A DNA stretch of 62,236 bases from Pseudomonadota bacterium (GTDB lineage: Bacteria; Myxococcota_A; UBA796; SXON01). The notes beneath the pieces were generated by a model. The model saw only the letters and a list, made by a program, of their open reading frames with translations. It made no database searches and was not told the origin of the DNA. Position numbers and translations under genes: made by a program. Where the stretch lies: NCBI GenBank assembly GCA_030684355.1, contig JAUXTN010000015.1, positions 1 to 62,236 on the forward strand, given 5' to 3'. The first letter of the stretch is position 1. Each line of letters opens with the position of its first letter. Positions 55,925 to 62,236 of the stretch are shown piece after piece.

Positions 55925-56668
55925 ATGCGTCCTCCCACCGCCCTCACCATCGCCGGCTCCGACTCCGGAGGCGGCGCCGGCATCCAGGCCGACCTCAAGA
56001 CCTTCCTCGACCACCGCGTGTACGGGATGAGCGTGCTCACCGCGATCACCGCGCAGAACACCCGCGGTGTCAGCGGCGTGTGGTCGGTGCCCGTCGAGGG
56101 GATCCGCGCGCAGCTCGAGGCCGTGTTCGCGGACCTGCCCGTGGACGTCGTGAAGATCGGCATGCTCGGCGACATCGCCACGATCGAGGCGGTCGCCAAC
56201 GTGCTCGCCGCGCTCCCGACGCGCCCGCCCATCGTGCTCGACCCGGTGATGATCGCGAAGGGCGGGGCCCCGCTCCTCCGCGCGGATGCCGTCGCGGCCC
56301 TGCGCGCGCGGCTGGTCCCCCTCGCCACGCTCGTCACCCCCAACGTGCCCGAGGCCGAGGCGCTCGGCGACCTCGGGAGCGCCACCGTTCTCTACAAGGG
56401 GGGCCACGCGGAGGGGGGCGAGGTGGTCGACCGCCTGGTCGGCCCCGGCCTCTCCCGGGTGTGGCGGCACCCGCGCGTCCACTCCCGGAACACGCACGGG
56501 ACGGGGTGCACCCTCGCCTCCGCCATCGCCGCCAACCTGGCGCACGGTCGGGACCTGCCCGATGCCTGCGACCGTGGCATCGCCTATGTCTCAGCTCTCC
56601 TCGTCGCCGCCGTCGAGAGCCTGGGGAGCGGGCATGGCCCACTGCTGCATGGCCTCGGCGATCGCTGA
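55925..56668 (+). CDS. thiD: Hydroxymethylpyrimidine (phosphate) kinase ThiD
   Basis: A 247-residue ribokinase-fold enzyme of thiamine synthesis that phosphorylates HMP and HMP-P. Motifs [47 protein letters not shown] and the catalytic [13 protein letters not shown] are intact. No TPP riboswitch pattern in the short leader. Its 3' end overlaps the opposite-strand gene at 56591. Confidence 0.95.
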   Translation: MRPPTALTIAGSDSGGGAGIQADLKTFLDHRVYGMSVLTAITAQNTRGVSGVWSVPVEGIRAQLEAVFADLPVDVVKIGMLGDIATIEAVANVLAALPTRPPIVLDPVMIAKGGAPLLRADAVAALRARLVPLATLVTPNVPEAEALGDLGSATVLYKGGHAEGGEVVDRLVGPGLSRVWRHPRVHSRNTHGTGCTLASAIAANLAHGRDLPDACDRGIAYVSALLVAAVESLGSGHGPLLHGLGDR

Positions 56669-56953
56669 CGCGTAGTCGGGGTGCCGCCGGACCTCGGCCC
56701 GGGGCTGGCACGTGGCGAGCGCGGTGTGGCTGACGAGCGTGTACATCCGGAGGCCCGTCGCGCGGTCCACCAGGACGAAGTGGCCGGGGTCACGGCCCGC
56801 GGGCGAGCCGATGAGCAGGTAGCCTTCGCGCGTGCGCTCGGGGTCCACCCGGAGGCGGCCCATGGGGTCGAGCGTGAACATCGCCGGGGGCCCTTCGAGG
56901 AAGAGCCGCTCGTCGAACGGCGACGCGAACTCCAGGCGCGGGCGCTCAACCAT
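56591..56953 (-). CDS. Small protein of unknown function
   Basis: 120 residues, mixed alpha/beta, no signal. FTLDPMGRLRVDPERTREGYLLIGSP and RDPGHFVLVDRATGLRMYTL look like beta strands of a small domain. The last 26 codons overlap thiD on the other strand. The ATG overlaps the stop of a tiny upstream ORF. Family not recognised. Confidence 0.5.
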   Translation of the reverse strand: MVERPRLEFASPFDERLFLEGPPAMFTLDPMGRLRVDPERTREGYLLIGSPAGRDPGHFVLVDRATGLRMYTLVSHTALATCQPRAEVRRHPDYASAIAEAMQQWAMPAPQALDGGDEES

Positions 56954-57035
56954 CGGGAGAGAGCCGCACGACGTGGAGCGTCAGCGCGACGACCAACAGG
57001 AGGGAGCCGATGCCGACGGACAGCGCGATCGCCAT
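56946..57035 (-). CDS. 29-residue single-helix membrane micro-ORF
   Basis: Reads MAIALSVGIGSLL, then LVVALTLHVVRLSPDG: one hydrophobic helix and a short tail. Its stop overlaps the start of the 120-residue gene (ATGGTTGA), suggesting coupling. No strong ribosome site is visible, so it is a candidate only. Confidence 0.35.
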   Translation of the reverse strand: MAIALSVGIGSLLLVVALTLHVVRLSPDG

Positions 57036-57086
57036 GCCGCCGAAGCTAACCACCTTGGGCCTGGCCTGGCCGTTCTCCCATGGGGT

Positions 57087-57671
57087 TCAGCCCCGGATGT
57101 ACGCGGTGATCCCGACGCGCATCATGCTCACCGCGATGGCGGCCAGGAACAGGGCCATCACCTTGCCGAACGCACGGGTGACCGCCGGGCGCAGGAAAAC
57201 CTGGAGCCGCTTTGCGTTGTGGAGCAGGAGCGCCGTCAGCGCGAGGTTCAGCACGAGCGCCACGATGACGAGGCTGCGGCCATGCGTGTCGGCGAGGACG
57301 AGGCACGCGGTCATGGTGCCCGGGCCCACGATGAGCGGCGTGCCGAGCGGCACCACGCCAGCGTCTTCGGAGTCGCTGGCCTTGCGGCGCTCCTTCGAGA
57401 GGATGAGGTCGTACATCGCGAGGGAGAGCAGGATGAGCCCGCCCGCCACGCGCAGGTCGTTCACCGTGATGCCGAGGAGCTGGAACACCCACTGCCCGAC
57501 GAGGGTGATCGTCATCGCCACCGTGAACGCGGTGACGATGCCCTTCCGGGCCAGGGACTGGGTCTCGGGGAGGGTGTAGCCCTCCGTCATCGAGAGGAAC
57601 ACCGGGAGCACCGTCAGCGGGCTCATCGCCACGAAGACGGGCACGAAGACCTGGTCGAAGGACTGGAGCAT
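57087..57671 (-). CDS. MarC-family integral membrane protein
   Basis: 194 residues with six helices. MarC/YhgN features: VAMSPLTVLPVFLSMTEGY, RVAGGLILLSLAMYDLI and GTPLIVGPGTMTACLVL. Inner-membrane protein; despite the name, no antibiotic role is established and transport activity is unknown. Confidence 0.9.
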   Translation of the reverse strand: MLQSFDQVFVPVFVAMSPLTVLPVFLSMTEGYTLPETQSLARKGIVTAFTVAMTITLVGQWVFQLLGITVNDLRVAGGLILLSLAMYDLILSKERRKASDSEDAGVVPLGTPLIVGPGTMTACLVLADTHGRSLVIVALVLNLALTALLLHNAKRLQVFLRPAVTRAFGKVMALFLAAIAVSMMRVGITAYIRG

Positions 57672-57749
57672 CGCGTTGCCTCCCCACCGTTGCGGGGCGA
57701 GCTATCTCCGCGCCGACGGCGGCGCCGGAGACGGGCGGTGACGATGCTG

Positions 57750-59345
57750 CTACTTCTGGCCGCGGGCGAGGCCGGCGGGGCACTCCGGCGCGGCGTCGAC
57801 GCGGTAGTATCCGAGCTCGTCCGCCCAGATCTCTCCCTCGTACGGCCACTCGCGCCAGCCCTTCCGCACCCGCTCGTCGCGCTTCACGACGCGAGCGGCG
57901 TCCGGCATCTTGCCGATCGCGGCGGCCTGCTCGTAGAGCATCGACTTCATCCGGAGGATGTCGAGGATGAAGATCTCCGTGTCGTCGAGCATCTGGCCGA
58001 TCTGGGCCTCCTGGTCGGCGATCCGCGCGCCGATGCGGGCGCCCTCGGCGTCGACCATGGTGTCCCGCCGCTCCTTGACCCACCGCCGGGCGGTCTCGCT
58101 GAACGGGTTCGCGGAGACGGCCTTCAGGCGCTCCAGCTCGTCGTCCGCGCTCTTCACCGCCGCGATGCTGGACCGGAGCCGCTCTTCCGAGGCGTAGGGG
58201 CGGAGGATCGACTCGGGGAGCGGATCGTACGCGCCGGACTCGGCGTAGCGCCGGGCGAGCTCGAAGGTCTCCTTGTCGGACTTGCCGTTCCAGCCCTTCA
58301 AGGCGGTGTGCACCGGCTTGTAGAACGTCCGGAACGCCTCGATCTCGCTGTTCGCCTCGGGGAACTTGCACATCAGGAACATCGCGTAGATGCGCAGCAG
58401 GTCGGCTTCGGGGAAGTACCAGCTCGTGAAGAAGGGCGTGTCGAGCGAGTAGAGGACGCCGAGGGTGCCGTTGAGGTCGTCGATGCGGAAGTGGGACCAC
58501 GCCCGCTCGAACTGCGCCTGCGGCCAGAACTCGCTGCCGCGGGAGACGCCGGCGTAGCCCTGGATCGCGCGCGGATAGTTGCCCGCCGCGTAGTAGCTGC
58601 GCGCCATGTTCAGCGACAGGGAGTCCTTGAACCGGATGTCCTTGTCGCGGCCGGCCTTCTGGGCGGCCTCGAACGGGGTGAGGGCGTCCTCGGGGCGGCC
58701 CTGCTGGTTCAGGATCACGCCTTCGAGGGCCTTGGCGTCGGGGTAGATGGGGTCTCCCTCCTTCACCATCTTCAGCATCCCGAGCCCGAGCCCGAAGCTG
58801 TCGTCGTGGAAGGCTTCGCGCGCGGCGAGGAACGCCATCTCGCCACGGACGTCCTCCGTGCGGGCGAGCGCGAGGTTCTTGGAGAAGGGCTCCTCCAGGA
58901 TCGCGCTGTCGCCGACCTTCTTCGCGGTCGCCATCGCCTTCGGCACGTAGAGGCCGATCTCGGCGGAGTTCGTGTCGTCCGCGGCGGTGAACGCGCGGGT
59001 CCACGCGGTGACGGCGGCGTAGGGGAGGTCGAGCCCGAGGAACAGGTCCCCCAGCTTGCCGTAGGCCTCGGCGTGGAAGGAGGACATCGCCGGATCGTCG
59101 ACGAGGGCGACGAGGGCGTCCGCCGCGCGGGCCTTCTGGCCGGAGGCGAGCTGGGTCTCGTACTCGGCGAAGGCCTCGATGCGGGCCTTCTCGAGCTTCG
59201 CGAGGTCCTTGGGGGTGGGCGCGGCGGGGGCCGCCGGCGCGGCCGCAGTGGCGGCGGTGGGCGCGGGATCGCCCTTCGGCTTCGCAAGGGCCGGCGCCGC
59301 GAGCGGGCCCGCCGCGAGGAGCGCGAGGAGGAGGACGCGGCGCAT
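57750..59345 (-). CDS. Periplasmic TPR-containing protein
   Basis: 531 residues with a signal peptide (VLLLALLAAGPLAAPALA) and an Ala/Pro linker. Helical throughout with TPR-like units (AYGKLGDLFLGLDLPYAAVTAW; ALTPFEAAQKAGRDKDIRFKDSL; LNMARSYYAAGNYPRAIQGYAGV). Its ATG overlaps the stop of the beta-barrel gene by one base. Barrel-plus-TPR pairs occur in myxobacterial motility/envelope loci, so a role in an envelope complex is possible, by inference. Confidence 0.75.
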   Translation of the reverse strand: MRRVLLLALLAAGPLAAPALAKPKGDPAPTAATAAAPAAPAAPTPKDLAKLEKARIEAFAEYETQLASGQKARAADALVALVDDPAMSSFHAEAYGKLGDLFLGLDLPYAAVTAWTRAFTAADDTNSAEIGLYVPKAMATAKKVGDSAILEEPFSKNLALARTEDVRGEMAFLAAREAFHDDSFGLGLGMLKMVKEGDPIYPDAKALEGVILNQQGRPEDALTPFEAAQKAGRDKDIRFKDSLSLNMARSYYAAGNYPRAIQGYAGVSRGSEFWPQAQFERAWSHFRIDDLNGTLGVLYSLDTPFFTSWYFPEADLLRIYAMFLMCKFPEANSEIEAFRTFYKPVHTALKGWNGKSDKETFELARRYAESGAYDPLPESILRPYASEERLRSSIAAVKSADDELERLKAVSANPFSETARRWVKERRDTMVDAEGARIGARIADQEAQIGQMLDDTEIFILDILRMKSMLYEQAAAIGKMPDAARVVKRDERVRKGWREWPYEGEIWADELGYYRVDAAPECPAGLARGQK

Positions 59346-60013
59346 CAGTTCTTCGCCTTCCCGAAGAAGGAGAGGCCGGCGGAGATGGAGACGTTCTGCT
59401 TGAGCCCCCAGGTCTGCGACTGGGCGCGGTACTCGGCCATCACGTTGTCGCGGAGCTCGAACTTCAGCGCCGTGTTCGGGCCCACGTAGATGCGGGTGCC
59501 GATGCCGATCGGGAGGGTCGGCGCGATGGCGATCTCCGCGGAGGGGAACACCGACTGCTCCAGGGTCGCGCCGACGCCGACGAGGCCGTAGACGTCGTGG
59601 TGGAGGATCGTGCCGTTCCCCAGGTTCATCTTGGCGTAGATGGGGGTCCACTGCACGGCGGCCTCGGCGCTCGCGAGGTACCGGTAGGCTTCGACCGCCA
59701 CCCCGTAGGTGGCGCTCTCGAGCTGCGTGTAGACCGAGTTCTTCAGGCCGTACCCGCCGCCGACCTGGACTTCCAGGCCGAGCTGCTCGGACGGGTGCAG
59801 CGCGAGCGTCCCGAGGACCTGCGGCGCGATGGTGTAGCCGTCAAAGGGCATCACCCCGAGGGACACGCCCAGCTCCATGCGGTCCTCCTTGGTGTAGAGC
59901 ACCTTCTGGACGACGCGGATGTCGGAGTTTCGGAGCACGCCGACGTCGACGGGGCCCGTGGCGGGGGGCGGGGTTTCCGCGAAGGCGAGGGAGGCCAGCA
60001 GCAGGGTCAGCAT
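59345..60013 (-). CDS. Outer-membrane beta-barrel protein (myxobacterial type)
   Basis: 222 residues with signal LTLLLASLAFA. The mature part has alternating strands (GYTIAPQVLGTLALHPSEQLGLEVQ; YRYLASAEAAVQWTPIYAKM; NVSISAGLSFFGKA) typical of small barrels known from Myxococcota. The last strand ends with an aromatic pair before the C-terminus. First gene of the barrel-TPR pair. Confidence 0.8.
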   Translation of the reverse strand: MLTLLLASLAFAETPPPATGPVDVGVLRNSDIRVVQKVLYTKEDRMELGVSLGVMPFDGYTIAPQVLGTLALHPSEQLGLEVQVGGGYGLKNSVYTQLESATYGVAVEAYRYLASAEAAVQWTPIYAKMNLGNGTILHHDVYGLVGVGATLEQSVFPSAEIAIAPTLPIGIGTRIYVGPNTALKFELRDNVMAEYRAQSQTWGLKQNVSISAGLSFFGKAKN

Positions 60014-60055
60014 CGACGATCCGGGGAAGGGGCCTGGGTGGGGAGCCGCTGGGGC

Positions 60056-61405
60056 CTAGAAGGGGAGCTCGCGGGGCGTGCCGCCGAGGGGGCGGTAGTA
60101 GATGCGCACGTCCTGGTTGTAGTCAGGCACGGCATCCCCATGGAACGACACGGAATTCTCCGAGGCGTCGTAGGTCCAGCCGGTGCCGTAGACGGCGGTG
60201 CCGTCCTCCTCGGAGCCCGAGTCGACGCCGGAGCGGTCGACGATCTCGCCGTCGACGTAGACCTCGATCGAGGCCACGTCCGGCACCGACTGGAGCGGGA
60301 AGAGCGTGAGCAGGTTCGAGAGGAGGCTGCCGAGCTGGTCGAGGCTCGACCCGAAGTCGGTGGCGCTGCAGCCGTCTTCGAGGTCGGTGAGCGGGATGTA
60401 GAGCCCGTTCGTCTCGTCGACGATCATCTGGTAGCGGTCGACACCCCATTCCTGGGCGCCCGCGAGGCAGGAGCCGTCCGAGCCATCCCAGGCGGGGCCG
60501 ATGACGGCGAAGCGCACGATGTTCGGGAACTGCTCGAAGAGGTCGAGGTAGCCCTCGACGACGTTCTCCACGTCGCCGGGGACCGCGGCCTCGTCGGTGT
60601 CGGTCCGGTACGAGCCGTCGCCTTCGTCCGTGACGATGACGATGAGCGTGTTGGCGCCCGCGCGGAGGAGCCCCTCGTTCGAGAGCTCGTCCCCGCTCTG
60701 GAAGGCCAACGCGGCCCCGCTGGGGAAGGTGTAGCACTCCTCCGGCGGGAGCTCGGCGGCGCGGCAGAGCGCCATGAAGCCGGCCTCGATGCCCTGTTCC
60801 TGGCCGGTGCCGCAGTTGCCCTGCCACTCGCCGACGCCGCAGAGGCAGTCGAGGTACTCCTCGGAGGCGTCTCCCTCCAAGGGCTCCCCGCACACGTAGT
60901 CGGGGTTGGACGGCATGTTCTGGTCCCAGCACGTCGCGCTGCAGAGCAGGTTCGTCTGGAACGCCAGGCCGGCGTCGGCCTCGCCGCGGCCGATGATCGG
61001 GGGCGTGCCCGCCAGGGTGCCGGCCTCGCCCGGGTCGATCTCGGGCGTGGGGCCGTCATCGTAGTAGACCGAGCTCGTCGTGATCGCGAGCTGGTAGTCG
61101 ATGAACAGCGAGTCCCCGGTGGTCTCGCGGAGGTAGTTCCCGACGGCGTCGGACAGGGTCTCGGTCGGGACGTCCGAGCCGGTCTCGCTGTTGGTGAGCT
61201 TCCCGATGAAGCTGTCGAAGTTCGATGCGAGGCCGGTGGCCTCCTCCTGCATCGAGTCCGAGTTGTCGATGATGAAGAGGATGTCCGCGTCGTTGCTGAA
61301 GCTGGCCTGCTCGAAGCCGGTGACGCGGAAGATCTCGTAGCTGTTGCAGCCGGCGAGCAGCGACAGAGCCAACAAGGGCATGGACGACCTGGGGCGGGCC
61401 GACAT
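60056..61405 (-). CDS. Lipoprotein with von Willebrand A domain
   Basis: 449 residues from ATG 61405 (ATG 61381 also fits the signal). Lipobox SLLAGC. The vWA domain begins DADILFIIDNSDSMQEEA, with a full DxSxS MIDAS motif; a Cys-rich insert follows and then TLIVIVTDEGDGSY. The C-terminal ~60 residues (SIEVYVDGEIVDRS, GWTYDASENSVSFHGDA) resemble those of the lipoprotein at 7885. Likely a surface adhesion or binding protein. It begins one base after the HEAT-repeat gene stops. Confidence 0.85.
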   Translation of the reverse strand: MSARPRSSMPLLALSLLAGCNSYEIFRVTGFEQASFSNDADILFIIDNSDSMQEEATGLASNFDSFIGKLTNSETGSDVPTETLSDAVGNYLRETTGDSLFIDYQLAITTSSVYYDDGPTPEIDPGEAGTLAGTPPIIGRGEADAGLAFQTNLLCSATCWDQNMPSNPDYVCGEPLEGDASEEYLDCLCGVGEWQGNCGTGQEQGIEAGFMALCRAAELPPEECYTFPSGAALAFQSGDELSNEGLLRAGANTLIVIVTDEGDGSYRTDTDEAAVPGDVENVVEGYLDLFEQFPNIVRFAVIGPAWDGSDGSCLAGAQEWGVDRYQMIVDETNGLYIPLTDLEDGCSATDFGSSLDQLGSLLSNLLTLFPLQSVPDVASIEVYVDGEIVDRSGVDSGSEEDGTAVYGTGWTYDASENSVSFHGDAVPDYNQDVRIYYRPLGGTPRELPF

Positions 61406-61406
61406 C

Positions 61407-62236
61407 TTACCGGTCCCCGGCCCCCATCGGCAACACGGACTCGAGAAGCCGTGCGGCGATCTGCTCGAGGTGCGCCCGCTCCTCGGGGTCCCGGGCGCGC
61501 GCAGCGGCGGCACGCACGGCCTCGCCGGCCCCCGGCGGGCGCAACAGCTCCAGGGCGTCGGCGGCCGCGAGGCGGACGAGCATGTCCGGGTCCGAGAGGA
61601 GAGCCGGGATCCGGTCGGTGACACCTGCCTCGGCGGAGAGCCGCACGGCCTCGGCACGCAAGAAGGGCGAGGTGTCGCCGAGGGCGTTGCGGAGCGCCGC
61701 GATGCGGGTCGGCGCCTGGCTCTGGGAGACCACGGCGAGGACCTCCGCGCGCACGTCCTCGACGGGGTCCGCCTGGGCGACCAGGAGACGTGTGAAGAGA
61801 TCGTCCGGGCCGATCCAACCCAGCGCGCGTACTGCGAGCTGTCGCGCGGATGCCTCGGGGTCGGTGAGCAGGGCGGCGACGGGGTCGACCGAGGACTCGT
61901 CGCGGAGGGCGGCGAGCGCGGCGAGCACGGCGTGGCGGGTCCGCCCCGAGGTCGTGCCGAGCAGGGCCACCAGGGGGGCGACGGCCCGGGCGTCTCCGAG
62001 CTCCCCCAGCCCGCCGATCGCCGCCTGCGCCAGCGCCGGCTCGGCCGCGCGCGAGGCCTCCAGGAGGGGCTCCAGGGCGCGCCGATCACCGGAGTCTCCG
62101 AGCCGACGTGCGGCGGTGGCGCGCTCGTCCGGGGTGCCGCCGCGGAGGCGGGCGAGGTCGATCGTCACGTCCGGCGGCAGGGTCGGGCCCGCGGCGAGGC
62201 GCTCCGCGGCGGCGCCGGCGGCCTCGCGGCAGCCGG
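61407..62236 (-). CDS. HEAT-repeat protein, 5' end outside the window
   Basis: At least 253 residues of HEAT repeats (ERATAARRLGDSGDRRALEPLLEAS; AAIGGLGELGDARAVAPLVALL; LAVRALGWIGPDD). The frame stays open past GTG 62168 to the edge, with CREAAGAAAERLAAG before it, so the true start is likely beyond 62236. A protein-interaction scaffold, placed directly before the vWA lipoprotein gene. Confidence 0.8.
   Translation of the reverse strand, partial: GCREAAGAAAERLAAGPTLPPDVTIDLARLRGGTPDERATAARRLGDSGDRRALEPLLEASRAAEPALAQAAIGGLGELGDARAVAPLVALLGTTSGRTRHAVLAALAALRDESSVDPVAALLTDPEASARQLAVRALGWIGPDDLFTRLLVAQADPVEDVRAEVLAVVSQSQAPTRIAALRNALGDTSPFLRAEAVRLSAEAGVTDRIPALLSDPDMLVRLAAADALELLRPPGAGEAVRAAAARARDPEERAHLEQIAARLLESVLPMGAGDR

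Overview
This is a very GC-rich (roughly 70%) bacterial window. Its traits point to a Myxococcota-type (former Deltaproteobacteria) genome. They include several lipoproteins with Asp/Thr-rich linkers, MopE-type DCDD metal-binding motifs and FG-GAP propeller repeats; a MYXO-CTERM-like tail on the gene at 3260; a myxobacterial-type outer-membrane beta-barrel followed by a TPR protein; and many GTG starts and 1-4 nt gene overlaps. This assignment is inference from gene content; no rRNA is present. The only RNA gene seen is a tRNA-Asn with encoded CCA at 27240-27316 (minus).

Layout. 1-9.2 kb: lipoproteins, an RlmD-type rRNA methyltransferase, a GT87-like membrane glycosyltransferase and Tex. 9.2-13.2 kb (minus): a small HTH-like protein, one reading frame joining a DNA methyltransferase to a beta-lactamase-like hydrolase through a built-in signal peptide, and a YjjJ-type HipA kinase. 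13.4-18.5 kb: MopE/FG-GAP lipoprotein, GT-C glycosyltransferase, unknown protein. 18.7-20.7 kb: a frameshifted polymorphic toxin (Hint plus a GNHRY-motif domain) coupled to a pentapeptide-repeat protein, the probable immunity gene. 20.7-27.3 kb: an accessory region holding a 1,417-residue HIT-PLD-helicase-S24 protein, a broken gene behind it and a serine-recombinase scar next to tRNA-Asn; it looks like a small defence island. 28-31.5 kb: an operon of calpain-like protease, beta-helix protein and metalloprotease. 31.7-43 kb: cell-wall and housekeeping genes (D,D-carboxypeptidase, COG0523 GTPase, FKBP, Pgi, TatD, Pal, kinase-fold protein, ferritin-like and MBL proteins). 43-45.4 kb: a seven-blade FG-GAP lipoprotein. 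45.4-54.7 kb: aromatic catabolism. 54.8-62.2 kb: Uma2 protein, ThiD, MarC, TPR/beta-barrel pair, vWA lipoprotein and HEAT-repeat protein (cut by the window end).

The aromatic block joins 4-hydroxybenzoyl-CoA reductase (hcrC-hcrA-hcrB), which removes the ring hydroxyl to give benzoyl-CoA, to BoxC/BoxB, which epoxidise benzoyl-CoA with O2 and open the ring, under a divergent BoxR regulator. BoxA and an aryl-CoA ligase are not in the window.

Main points for follow-up: the HIT-PLD-SF2-S24 protein beside the tRNA-Asn recombinase scar; the methyltransferase/serine-hydrolase frame; the Hint/GNHRY toxin with pentapeptide partner; and three genes (TatD, the methyltransferase, YjjJ/HipA) whose conserved N-termini are only reachable from CTG starts. 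Single-base deletions recur at 19.6-22.3 kb, so real pseudogenes must be separated from sequencing errors there.
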